Assembly: GCF_025118155.1 (NCBI RefSeq)
Contig: NW_026251425.1
Coordinates: 62,001-126,000, forward strand
DNA length: 64,000 nt
Source of the DNA: Cokeromyces recurvatus
Lineage: Eukaryota; Mucoromycota; Mucoromycetes; Mucorales; Mucoraceae
Direction of reading: 5' to 3'
Numbering within the stretch: the stretch's first letter is position 1; each line of letters starts with the position of its first letter. Position numbers and translations under genes: made by a program. A model generated the notes under the pieces. The model did not search any database. It was given only the letters and a program-made list of their open reading frames with translations, and had not been told where the DNA came from. Positions 1 through 11,278 of this stretch are shown here, piece after piece.

Positions 1-2
1 TT

Positions 3-359
3 TGGTATGGTCTTTTTGAAATAGCTGGTGGAACGAACATGATACCGATTTCACGTCAAATCATTGACAGAAACTGGCAAACCCAACTTGAAGACATCAT
101 ATCCATCTCTCCACGTCTCCAATCCCTTCAATCTAAAACAGCGAGAAAAAAGAAGGCCACTGCATTACTAGTGCGCTCCTGGCTTGAGTCCGATAAGATG
201 ATCGATTGTCCTGAAGAATTGAAAAACAGGTTTTATAGAGAGAAAAAACAAGATGACATGAGTGATTGTTTAGTCCAAGCTTTAACTTGGTATCAATGGG
301 AAAAATACAGTATAGATTTTATTCATGATAATAATAATAGTAGTAACAATAAAAATTAA
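3..359 (+). CDS. Mitochondrial Holliday-junction resolvase, Cce1/Ydc2 type (3' part only)
   Basis: This is the C-terminal part of a gene that begins left of the window; the frame is open from base 3 to a TAA. Near the end the block KKQDDMSDCLVQALTWYQWE matches the conserved C-terminal signature of the Cce1/Ydc2 catalytic domain (RNase H fold), where the Asp pair is part of the acidic metal site. The preceding basic stretch (residues ARKKKA) fits the DNA-binding part of the family. Known role in yeasts: resolution of four-way junctions in mitochondrial DNA. The SAP domain and the first catalytic acidic residues would lie upstream and cannot be checked. The tail is Asn/Ser-rich low complexity. 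The stop overlaps the stop of the convergent carotenoid oxygenase gene. Confidence 0.82.
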   Translation, partial: WYGLFEIAGGTNMIPISRQIIDRNWQTQLEDIISISPRLQSLQSKTARKKKATALLVRSWLESDKMIDCPEELKNRFYREKKQDDMSDCLVQALTWYQWEKYSIDFIHDNNNSSNNKN

Positions 360-2402
360 TTAACTGCAATACCTCGCCCGCATGGGTCAACAAAACTAGA
401 ATGTAAAGTGATAGCATTAAAGGCACCGATGGTTGCTCTTGCGAGTTCAGTAAAACTAGCAGCGTCTAGGATTAATAAAAAGCAGGATTCAGAACCATCT
501 TGAAGGGTGGTATTGACGATAGACATGATGACTCCCTCATCTTCTTCTATGGCTTCTGGATGTGGAATAAAGATAGGTTCTGCACAGGAGCAACCAGGCT
601 CATCCCAGATCTTGGCTGTACTTTCAGGATCTGTATTAGCACCTAAATAAATGTGATCAAGATCTAATTTGATTAACCCATTTACGACAGCTCCTGATGC
701 ATAAGAGGGTGCAAACCTAGATTCACAGACACCATAGCAATATCGATAGGGCTTCATGTTATAACGTGGATTGAATCGAGGCATTTCAAGATCATAGCCA
801 ATCACCTCATAAGACGCCACTCGTCTCTTATTGTATCTTGTCCACTTTGAAAACCGAAAGGTATCCCTCCATGATGGCTTCCAGAAGGCTTCAGGATCCT
901 CATGGGGTTGTCTCGTGACGGGAACTTGGCCTAAACGATACCGACGAAACTGAGCAGGTGAGATCTGATGTTCTTCTTTATGGTCTGTCAACTTATCAAA
1001 TCGATAACGAGCGGGTTGTACTTGATCTAGGTCAATGCCACCTGTTGGCGTCTTCCCAAGCTCAAAACTAGCATCCACAATATCTGTATTTTCGTACATA
1101 CAATAGTCCATGTAGATCACACGTTCCCTTTGACCCCCCGGTAACTCAATGTCCTCATCCCAAGCGTTAGCGGTATGAAAGGAAAAGCAAGGATCTGCCT
1201 CATAGGTAGCTACATGATGACCCGTATGTCGATCAATAACATGAAATAAGGTATGTCGTGTTTCATCCCAATAAAAGGTTTGATAGGCAGATGAATAATA
1301 GATCGCTGATAGACCACCAAATGAATAGTAATATGGGAAGTTGGGAATAATGATATAATTTTTCGTCATACTAAAGGAATGAATATAAGAGGGCTTTAAG
1401 GCCTCTAAGGTTTTCCAGGCACCAAGATGACGCCAGATGGGTTGATGAAGTCGTGGTTGAGGGGCCTCTACTTGCTCTTTCTCTCCAGGAGGTGTAGGCA
1501 AGTATGGACCCAAGGTAAAAGTTTGAAAAGTGGGGAAAGGTCCTAAGCGTACCATAAAATTTACATATTCGTCCGTGTCTTCATCATATTGGTGATGAGA
1601 TGCACAAAGTTGGCCCTGTAACTTTTTACTGATATGACCATAAGTAAACATTTTGAGTGGTTCTAAGAGTAATAATAATAATAATAATCAGACTGATTTT
1701 TTTTATTATTATTATTTTATTATATGTATATGAATGTTACTTACTTAATGTCTCTGGATCGACTACTTGTAATGTATTCGCATCACGCTTGACCACCAGG
1801 GCTTCACCACGTTTAATACCTGTTTCCTTTTCTAGAGTTTCACCAAGAGGGAAATTGGGAGTGATGGTCACGTTGACCATATCAAATTCAGAATCATTTT
1901 CTTGTAAAGCAGCATTTGAACCAAACTTGGAGATATGATGATAGACCGTCTGCATTCTACCAAAGATGGTTTTACAGGGATCAGGTCCAAACGTTAAAAG
2001 AGTTGGATCTCTTTGACCAATACGTCGTTCAACACCATGTGAAGTATGTCGTGAATTATATTTTACAGTACCATTTATAATTTCGAAACGATGAAGCATA
2101 GCAAGTCCATCAAAGGGATGTCCTATATGGAAAGTATTACCATCGTCTAATAGAATATTGTATTTTCCTGTGCCTATAGGATTGTTTTTTTTTTTAAATA
2201 ATAATGTAAATTATTAAGCGTATATACATATATATGGATATATACCTGATCTGTACATGGTACCATTCACCCAAGACGGTATTTTGCCTTCTACTTTAAG
2301 TGTAATTGGAGAGTCTATTGAAGGAACATTTTTGAAACCAACTGGAGAAGGCGCTGCCTCATTCAGTTTTGCATTTGGATTAAGTTCAGCAGGTGTAATC
2401 AT
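356..2402 (-). CDS. Carotenoid cleavage oxygenase (CCD/RPE65 family)
   Basis: Three exons (2402-2246, 2173-1745, 1662-356) join in frame to 630 residues. The product should be an iron(II)-dependent dioxygenase that cuts a double bond of beta-carotene or an apocarotenoid. Visible: the N-terminal block GTMYRSGTGKYNI (about 46-58) and HPFDGLAMLH; four probable iron-ligand histidines at about 218 (ASHHQYD), 290 (YIHSFSMT), 358 (FSFHTANAW) and 616 (LHSSFVDP). Introns are 72 and 82 bp with GT..AG ends; the exon 2/3 junction gives DPETLKPLKMFTYGH, the expected family sequence. No signal peptide or membrane segment. In Mucorales, members of this family (CarS/TSP3, AcaA/TSP4) make the apocarotenals leading to trisporic acid; which one this is cannot be decided here. 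Its stop overlaps that of the resolvase gene. Confidence 0.92.
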
Positions 2403-2883
2403 ATTAAAGTATATAGATTATACATGATGAATATTTTTTAACTTTATATGTGTATTTATATATAAAAGGTTTTCATTGTTTAATAAGTAAATAGACTTTA
2501 ATGTCATATTTTTTTTTTTGTAAATATAAGCGCGTATTTTTATTATGCAAACAACTTTTTTTTTTTTTTTTTTTTTAAGGAACATTTAATGTGTATTATG
2601 ACATGTATTTCATTATTCTCTTTGTTAGTATAATCTCAATTGTGCACAGTCTTCATGTTTATAGCGTTATGTTGTGTAGCTTTTAATTTATAAATCTTAC
2701 TTTTTTTTCTCCGTTTATCTCATGAAATATAGCAAAATCAGGTAATAAAACTGATTTCATTATTTGCAAATAATAGCTATTAAGGAGTATTTGCTGTAGA
2801 ATATATTTATAGAAATACGTTTTAATATGTTTATACAGGTACAAAGAAAGAAAGAAAAAGAGAGAAAAAAAAACTACACATGA
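2403..2883. other. Intergenic spacer, no gene seen
   Basis: About 480 AT-rich bases between two minus-strand genes. It should hold the promoter of the carotenoid oxygenase and the 3' end of the DnaJ gene. A T-run at about 2556-2577 and short pyrimidine tracts are present. I see no supported coding frame or RNA gene. Confidence 0.6.
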
Positions 2884-4320
2884 TTAAAGTTCCTGATGTA
2901 TTAAATGAGGCTCTTCTTTAGTTCTTTCCTCTTTAAATGTACTCCCTTTCTTCAAGTCTATAATAAATGAATAAGTAAAAATGAGAAAGGAAAGATAGGA
3001 TGGTAACTTACAGTCAATTGTTTCTTTACTAATTTCGGTAGGAAATACGACTTGGTATTCTACAAATAAATCTCCATGCTTTGAAGGATCCTGTTTATCT
3101 GGCATGCCTTCACCTTGAATAGTTTGCACATATCCATATTGAGTAATGCCCTCTCTACTGAGTTCAATCTCTGAATCGTCTAAATGCTTTAAAGTCTTTT
3201 TAAATCCAGTCAAAGCTTCAATAAGTGTAATGTATTGTTTGGTATACAAGTGATGGCCTCTTCTCTCAAATCTTTCATGTGGGACTGTCTTTAGTTCAAA
3301 TATAATATTACCTGAAATGGTATCAGGATATTCATCTCCTTCTTCTTCAAGAATCTTAAAAGAAAACAACAGTAAGGAGCCCCATTCTATTTTATTTATT
3401 TATTTTTTCTTCTTGGCTTATAATACTTACAATTGCCTCTCCATCACTCATGCCTCGTTCAATATGAATTGAATAATTTTCATTTCCTCGTTTCACCTTC
3501 TTTCCTCCACAGTGTGTGCAGACATGTTGAATGATTTTACCTTTTCCACCACATTGATGACACACTTGTTGAAATTGTTGAAACATACCAGGACCCACTT
3601 GAGCACGTTTAACGATCATTCCACGACCTTCACAGACATTACAAGTATGAATATCTTCGGGCTGACGAGCTCCACTACCATGACAATATTCACAGAGGAC
3701 TTGTTTACTAATATCTATCTCTATTTCTACGCCTCTATATATATCTTCTAAGGTGACTTGAAGTGGAACTGTCACATCTGGGCCTCTCTTTTCCTGTTGA
3801 TGATGTCCTTATTGAAAAAAAAAAGTATTTAGTAAGGCAGTTAATTTTAGATGTAGTTTTTCATAAAAGAGATAAAAGAGATAACTTACTATGACCACCA
3901 CCACCACCAAAGAAATGAGAAAAGATATCAAAGGGATCATGGAATACTCCTCCTCCTCCTCCTCCATGTCCTCCACTTTGTTTTAATCCTTCTTCGCCAT
4001 AACGATCATAAATGGCTCTTTTTTCATCGTTCATCAACACTTCATAAGCTATAGATACACATGTGTAAAAAAAAAGAAAAAGACATGTTTTTTCTTTCAA
4101 ATATACCATTGGCTATTTCCATAAATTTCTGTGAAGCTTGTTCATCACCTGAATTCTTGTCTGGATGATAAACTCTTGATAATTTCTTGAAATGACGTTT
4201 GATTTGAGATTTAGGTGCATCACGAGGCACGTCCAAGATACTATAATAATCTTTTCCTGCTGTTACTAGAACAATCCACAAGATGAAGATGAACGTAATC
4301 AAGTAGCCTCGCAACATCAT
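2884..4320 (-). CDS. SCJ1: ER-lumenal DnaJ co-chaperone, Scj1-like, ending in HQEL
   Basis: Five exons (4320-4107, 4048-3890, 3807-3431, 3354-3012, 2957-2884) give 388 residues. A hydrophobic signal peptide (about 1-21) is followed directly by a J domain with HPD at 52-54, a Gly/His-rich linker, a zinc region with four CxxCxGxG-type repeats ([32 protein letters not shown]; about 163-216), and the C-terminal substrate domain. This is type I DnaJ architecture. The protein should stimulate the ATPase of the ER Hsp70 (Kar2/BiP) and help folding or degradation of secretory proteins. The last four residues, HQEL, fit the broad ER-retrieval pattern but are not the usual HDEL/KDEL. All four introns start GTA and end AG. 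Confidence 0.93.
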
Positions 4321-4333
4321 CTAACACACGTTG

Positions 4334-4365
<32 letters not shown>

Positions 4366-4456
4366 TATCTTCATATAGTGCGTATTGTTTGTATGCGATT
4401 TAATTTATCGGACCTTTATTTAATTTATTGTTGGAAATAAATTATTGGCCCAAATT

Positions 4457-6987
4457 TTATTTACTATGAATCATAAGGATACGACTGTTCATATCAAATG
4501 GACTTTTATCATAAACGATAAACTCATCAACTAATGATGAAGAGAAGAAAAGACCATAAAGTGCTTGAATGTTAGTAGTAATAAAGTCAATGGCATCTGT
4601 TTCATTAATACCATATCCTGTCTTTGCAAGCCAACCTGCATCCCATGCCAAGTTACGTGCCCAACCATCGTCACTGATGCCAATGGCGACACGAACTCCA
4701 TTTTGATGTAAAACATGAGCTGCTGTACCATTCGTTAAGGGGGAACCTGTTAAACAATGTCTTGAATCAAATCTAGCTGGTGTACAAAGGCTAGGCCAAA
4801 GTACGACACCGATATCAAATTCAGCTAGATGTTTAGCAACCAGATGAGCCTCTGCACCACCTTGAATAATCAATCGCATCTTGGGTACATGATCTCTCTT
4901 GAGGATGATTAGGGATGCAATCTCATCCTTGTTATGAGCTACAATAACCGTAGGTATCTCACCACGTGCTGCTTGTCCATATACATTATCTGCTTTCATA
5001 TACGTCATCAAGAGGTGTCGAATATAACTGATTTGACTAGAGATAGTAGGGAAAGCAGACGATTTGAGATGATGACCAATTTGAAAATGCAAAGCAACGG
5101 CAGGGGATATGAGGGCACCCTCTTGAAGTAAAGAAGAGGCACCTGTCTTGAAGGCAGCTGAAACACCCATGACAACATGATCAGAAAGTGGAGTCGTGAT
5201 GGCTGTTAAGACACCACCTCGATAGGCCTCTTCAAGATGGCGTGTGCTGAATTTAATACCATCCACAGTTTGAGGGATCGATTTAGGGTCCATTGATAGT
5301 GTAGAATGCATACGTCCATCACTTGTACTTGCTTCTGCACTTATTTCAACTAAGCCTAACTTAGATCCTACTCCAATAAAACCCTATAAAATAGATAAAA
5401 GTCAAAGTAGATGAGCCAAGTTAATATAAAGCTTCAGCACACTCTATTTCATCTATTATATTATTTACAGGGAGAACATATCCACCTTGTATATCATATT
5501 TTGGAATCATATTATCGGATGTTTCCATACAGTCAACTGCAGCACACACAATAGAACCATTCTTAACAACAATATCGATAGGCTCCTTTGATTTCAATGC
5601 ATGATAATATCCCACATTTTTTAATATAAAATCGGTTGAATCTCCTCCTTTTATGACATTGACTACTCGACTATTTTCATGATGGGGCGTTGTTTTCATG
5701 ATGAGGTCTGTTATTGGACGATCCTCAAATAGGGGGACGCCATCTACAAGGACTTGCAAGGGGGACGCACCCAATGTCAATGGATCACGATCCCAGATAA
5801 CAAGATCAGCATCATAACCTCTCTTGATAGAACCTAAGCGATGTCCTAACCCTAAAGCATTGGCGGGGGTCGATGTCACAGCCTTTAGGGCCTCTTGAGC
5901 AGGTAATCCATAATGAGCTGCCTTGGCAGCCTCAAACATCAATCTTTGAGAATTAAGTACAGGATGATCACTCTTGAGGGCAACAGGTATAGAGGCCCTC
6001 CACAAGATCTCAGGAGCCCTTGGATTACCACCAAAGGCTTCCTTTTTATACCCCCAATGATCTGCGAAAGTCGCTACGGTTGGCACCTTATGAGGTGATA
6101 ATCGACGTAAGATCTGTGGTATACGATAAGCTTCAAGGGCGTGATGAAATGCAGCTATAGTAAAATTAAATTCGAGTGCATGTCGAACCATGGCCTCAAT
6201 ATCATGTGTTTCATAACAATGAACATTAAGAAGTACTTGGTGACGTAATAAAGCTACTAAAGATTCGAGTTGAAGATCCTCTGGGAAAGGTTGGTCCAAA
6301 AGAGATTGTTGATTATTATTATTATTATCAAATGCAGATTGACACCAATCATCTTGTTGACGCTTAAGTGCTTGAGCTTTTGCAAATTCATTACGGAAGA
6401 GAAAGGCTTCACCAAGACCTAAAAGAAAAGAAAAAGGGGAAAAAAAAAAGACCGTGAGATTCTTTTATGCATACACATATAGCAAATAATAATTCTATTT
6501 ACGTGTAGATGGCATCATGTTTCGGTGGCCATATACTCTCTAGTGATTATATATACTATTACTATTATTATATAAATACTATCTATATATTACACCTTAC
6601 CTTTGGGTTTTCACCACAAGCCATTTTCATCCATCTTCTCTTGTATGGATCATCGGGATTTAATTTAGCCTGAACAAGCATATCTTCAGTACTGACCATC
6701 GGTCTCAACTTGAACGCAAAGGCCTCACCACCCATTAAATTACCAGAACCAGGTAGTACTAAAGTAGTCGTGACACCACCAGAAGCTACAATACGAATAG
6801 CCTTATCAGAAGGATTAAAGGCATCTAAAGTACGAACAAAAGGGGTTAAAGGTTGTGTCATTTCATTTGTATCATCTGTTCCATCTAATTCAGGCCAAGA
6901 ATCAACACCCAAGTGACTATAATTTATTTATTTTTTATTTTATTTTTTTTACTCGATTTTATTATTTACTGTTACAGCATAAAGTGG

Positions 6988-7026
<39 letters not shown>

Positions 7027-7077
7027 CCCCTCCCACCACCACCACCACCACCACCACCACCACCACTACCACTACCA

Positions 7078-7119
<42 letters not shown>

Positions 7120-7688
7120 TCTATTTATACAGAGGTTTGGTTATTATTTTACCTATGCATATCGACAATACCAGGAGTTACAATATGTCCAGCTACATCA
7201 ATCACTTTAATCTTATCTTTATCTATGAGTGTCTCCAATGAAATCTCCTTTTCTATACGTTCAATTAAACCTTTCTTTAAATAGAGATCGACATTGGCTA
7301 GAATATTACCCTGACCATCCCAAACAATAGCATTTTTTAACAAGATAGGTGGTTGGTTAGGATCAGCACGAAGATTTTCGTAACTAGATGGATATTCCTG
7401 TTTTTGAAGAAGGGCGCGACATTTGGCACGACCTTCTTCCATTGTGGCCAATGAAATACCTACCGGCCTTACCTCTGCTAAAGATGGGTTTGGAGATGCA
7501 TCAGAAGGTAATAAGAAAGTATAGACAAATAAGAGAATCATGATAATGCCAATAGTAAACAGTGTTAATAAATGATAAAAATGGCGACGAATAAAGTAGA
7601 AGAGTCGCTTGATAACTGAAGGAGTGTTATTCTGTGATAATCTAGAGTTTCCCGGGTCTTCTATCGCTGCATAATTATGACTTGCCAT
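4457..7688 (-). CDS. Membrane-anchored amidohydrolase-superfamily protein with two hydrolase-like halves
   Basis: Five exons (7688-7153, 6916-6601, 6539-6503, 6418-5469, 5383-4457) give 921 residues. The N-terminus has a short cytosolic tail and one membrane segment (about 37-61). The first half carries the metal-dependent hydrolase signature DMHSHLGVDSW (HxH at 178/180), then VHCYETHD, FHHALEA and ALKSDHP, which supply the later His and Asp ligands, and the barrel-closing TSTPANALGL. A second, related half follows; where HxH is expected it reads GFIGVGSKLGL, so it lacks those ligands. The family is common in fungi, often annotated as amidohydrolase or CE9-like; the substrate is unknown. The first intron (236 bp) is full of microsatellite and exon 3 is only 37 nt. 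Confidence 0.88.
6917..7152 (-). repeat. Compound microsatellite inside intron 1 of the amidohydrolase gene
   Basis: Read on the plus strand the intron holds 36 A (6988-7023), a C-rich stretch, about twelve CCA-type triplets with variants (to about 7080) and about fourteen CTA triplets (to about 7119). It is 236 bp, two to four times its neighbours, so slippage expansion probably enlarged it. Confidence 0.9.
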
Positions 7689-7892
7689 TATATGATAAAT
7701 ATTATATTTAAAGAAAAGAAAAAAAATCAGAAGAAAAAGAAAGGAAATTTACATTTTGTTATTATCTCTATTTTTTTTTTTTTTTTTGGTCGTGTAACTT
7801 TAATTGGTTAAAAAAATATACACATATAAAAAAAATATATACATTAAAAAGGGACGTAGTATGGGTATTGAAAGGGGCTTTTTTTTTTATCA

Positions 7893-8838
7893 TTAAAATT
7901 TAGCAATCACCACAACGCATCCTACCAAGCCTAAAGAAGCCAAAATTCTCCAAATGGTATAAGGTCGTTTTTCGACACCAACTAATGCAAAGTTATCAAT
8001 AAGACATGCTGTGATAATCTATTATTATTATTATTATGAATGAGTCCATCAAAATTGCCACCCTCTAAATAATAAAATAAATCATTTTTTCTTTTTTTTT
8101 TTTTACCTGAGCACACACAAATATACTAAAGAAAACGATTATATGAATTTTTAATATTTCATCATATTATAGGTCATCACCACTATCTTTTTTATTATTA
8201 TTACCTCAATACCGTCGCAGCGCCTAATCTTGGAACAGTCAAAATATTAATAATCACATAATAAGCACCTAAAATACCACCTATCCAAGCATACCATGGT
8301 GCAGCTATATATAAATATATATAAATTCAAACAAAAAAAAATAAGAGTGAGGATGAGTAAGTATATACTAAATATAGAACAACGTTACTTTTGACATGTT
8401 CAGTAGGTAATGGTGTCTTTGCTAGTGTTATATCAAATGTAAAGAATAATAAACAGCATATCAGACCTACAGAAAATGAAATAACCGAGGAAAATGATCT
8501 ACCACCATATCGATTTAATGTAGCATTACAGCCTTCATAGAGTAAATATAACATAAAAAATTGTGTTAATAATACTATCAAAAAAAAATATATATTTATA
8601 AATATTGCATCTTATATCCACCTGCTTGAAATGCTACACAAGCACCAGCTATAATTATTAAAAATGCAGCAAAGACAATATTGTCTAAAAGGTTGGTCAT
8701 CTTTTTTTGTACGCTTTGTAAAGTAGAGGTTCGTGTGAGTTCGTTATTATTATTGATTTCAAAGTCTTCTTCTTGATGGCTCTTTTCTTGTGTAACAATC
8801 GTCGTATTTAAATCTTCTCGTAATGCCTCAATTGACAT
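7893..8838 (-). CDS. YdcZ/DUF606-type multispanning membrane protein (DMT superfamily)
   Basis: Five exons (8838-8622, 8532-8389, 8304-8205, 8125-8107, 8018-7893) give 201 residues. After a hydrophilic N-terminus of about 45 residues there are four to five membrane segments. Family hallmarks are the start of the repeat (FQAGCNATLNRYGG), then APWYAWIGGILGAYYV with a Trp/Gly-rich loop, and PRLGAATV, followed by AQIITACLIDNF. These match bacterial YdcZ/DUF606 proteins of the drug/metabolite transporter superfamily. It is a single repeat unit rather than the fused double form seen elsewhere. Transport substrate unknown. Exon 4 is only 19 nt, but it is needed to keep the frame and the conserved sequence. 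A TTTTGC repeat lies just upstream of the start. Confidence 0.82.
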
Positions 8839-9104
8839 AATAATGGTTCCTTTTCTTTTTTTGCTTTTGCTTTTGCTTTTGCTTTTGCTTTTGCTTTTTT
8901 TTTAAAGAAAAGGAAACGAGAAAAAAAAAAGAAAAGAATTTTATTAAAGAGTTTTTTTTTTTTCATTTTTTATAAGTGAAACTTCTTGATAATAATAGAG
9001 TCATGTTACGATTAAAAAAAAAAAAAATGTATCCATTTATGTGTATAATAAGAAAAGCGGAGATTATGTATGGAGATGAATTTGAATGAATGCGGGTGAT
9101 CTCC

Positions 9105-9162
<58 letters not shown>

Positions 9163-11278
9163 CAGTACGATGAAGGGAAGAAAGGAAGATGACAAGTTAG
9201 TTAGATACTACAAAATTCAATAGAATAGTAATATTTCTTTTAATTAACAAAGATGAATGTAAAGTCGGAAAAAATAGACTCTTCATTGATGCTAAGATAC
9301 CCTTTATGATGTCATGTTACTATGGATATTAGTTCTATTATTTAGATTGATATAAATGTCACATGAAAGAAAAAATAACAATATGCCATCATGATACATT
9401 TTACTTGACATGAAATTCGTTAGATAAAAGAGGAGGCAGTAATTACTAAATAAATAAACAACTAAAGAAAGACAGATAATTACTTATTTATTTCCTAGGA
9501 ACATTAATAAGAAAGGTGGTATAATAATAATAAAAAAAAGGAGGGAGACAAAGATAATATTTGAAGGTACTTAAAACAAATGCAATTGAGCGAGATTCAT
9601 GCTTGAATAATATAGGATGAGAAAATGATAGAAGGGAGGGGAAGGCAAGGCAGAGAGAGGAAGCAATGCAAGACTTTTGGTTTATTACCGAGTATATAAA
9701 CCAGATAACCAGTATGAGTAAAACTGCATTCAAACAAAAAGATAAATCAGAGGATCAATATAGGCAGAAAGTTTGAAGGAAAAAATAAAACTCGCTGTAA
9801 TAAAAATAGAATATTTACGCCTGTCTTGTATGTTCTTTGGAGGAAGGAATTATAAAAAGATTCGATAAATACAGTCATTTGAATGAGCCTTTTTTTTTTT
9901 AATTATTTGAGATATTTACCATTTGAACAACGAATGACTAAGCCATTAACTTTGTTCGAATAATGTAAATATCGAAATAGACTACTGGTATATATTTAAT
10001 CGTCTTTTTTTTTTTTTTTTTTTTTTTTTTGGTTATATAATCTTAAGGAAGTGACCTGATTCATGGCTTAAATGTGTCTTTATAGACAGAAAATAACTAA
10101 TATCCTCTAAATGTAAAAAGTATGCTCATCAAATAAGACTATATATGTATATAAATATATATAACAGAAGGAAGGCTATAAGGTAACCATAAAGGGAGTG
10201 TGTTTGTAGTATATCAAACAAATCAACAAATGTAAAAAAGAATTCCCAGCGATATCATTAACATGTATTTATAGTCTTTCCATAAAAGAACATACAATGC
10301 TTGATCTCTCAAGGTATTGCTATTAGAGCCCTATTGTTTAATATAAAATAAACAATGATAGAGAAGGAGAGCTAATGAACATAATTTGTCAAAAGTGGCA
10401 TTGTTCACTAGAATCGACTCTTTTAGCACATTAAACATGAAAGAAAAAAAAAACTTTCAAATAGATAAAAAGAGAGAAGAAAAGTGAGTATTACGCATGT
10501 GTCAATGATAAAAAAAAACAAAGTAAGAGACGACTTCTTTCAAGAATGAAGGAGAGCAAGAAAAGATACGGAATCCATCTATTAAATAGCTATAAAATAA
10601 TAGGAGAAAATGATATCAAGGAAAGAACTACTCAAAATAGTATATTATTGATAATATTAATCAAAGAGTCATAAATAAGAAAAATGTATCCTTTAAGTTC
10701 ATGTTTCTTGATAGTACAAGCAAAGAGGAGTAAGTATAAAAGGCCATTATCCTATTGTTATTATTCCAACTTTTTTTTTTTTTTTTTTACCAATTTAAAA
10801 AGAGATTACTATTTCCCTACAATTTAGAGTTGAAACCTACTAAGCTATTCTGGTAGTTTAATCAAGTATTTATGAAAAAAGAAATTGGCTCTATTACTTC
10901 TTTTTGTGGTATATTATTAAAACGACTATTCCAAATGTCAAAACTATGATAGAAAAGAGAGTATGATAGAGTTTTCTTTTAACATTATCTTCTAAAGTAT
11001 AGTAATAGTAAAATTGTTTATTTTTACAACATGTCATATGATGTTTAGTGACTTATTATTTCAATAAAGAAATGAAATGTAAGGGTCATCATATGACTAT
11101 TATGGAGAAGCAAAACCTCATCACATGATGTGTACACATACATAGACTCATATACATTTATATAACAAGCCTTTCAGACACCAAACAAAAAAAAATTGTT
11201 CTTTCTTTCTTTCTTTTTTTTTCGTGTCGTTTTATTTTTATTTATTTATTTATTCTTTTAACTATTATTATTTTTATA
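8839..11278. other. 2.4-kb gene-free divergent intergenic region
   Basis: Lies between the starts of the YdcZ-type gene (-) and the SNF2 gene (+). It holds an 11-T/45-A junction (9105-9160), a long T-run (about 10004-10030), another at about 10771-10788 and many short A/T runs. The longest open frame (9488-9733, minus) is hydrophobic low-complexity with no homology I recognise. I see no tRNA or transposon signature. It may contain promoters or an unannotated non-coding transcript. Confidence 0.6.
8858..8900. repeat. (TTTTGC)n tandem repeat, about seven copies
   Basis: Hexamer repeat directly upstream of the start codon of the YdcZ-type gene, so within its promoter or 5' leader (GCAAAA on the gene strand). 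Followed by short A and T runs. Confidence 0.9.

Noticed and set aside
1657..1938. Plus-strand frame antisense to the carotenoid oxygenase
   Set aside because: Begins in an ATT-repeat intron and lies opposite a well-supported exon.
6855..7284. Two plus-strand frames across the microsatellite
   Set aside because: They translate the repeat as Lys, Pro, Thr and Leu runs; the region is an intron of the minus-strand amidohydrolase gene.
9488..9733. 81-codon hydrophobic frame on the minus strand in the large spacer
   Set aside because: Low complexity, no splice partners, no recognisable family and no promoter-like leader; likely chance in AT-rich DNA.
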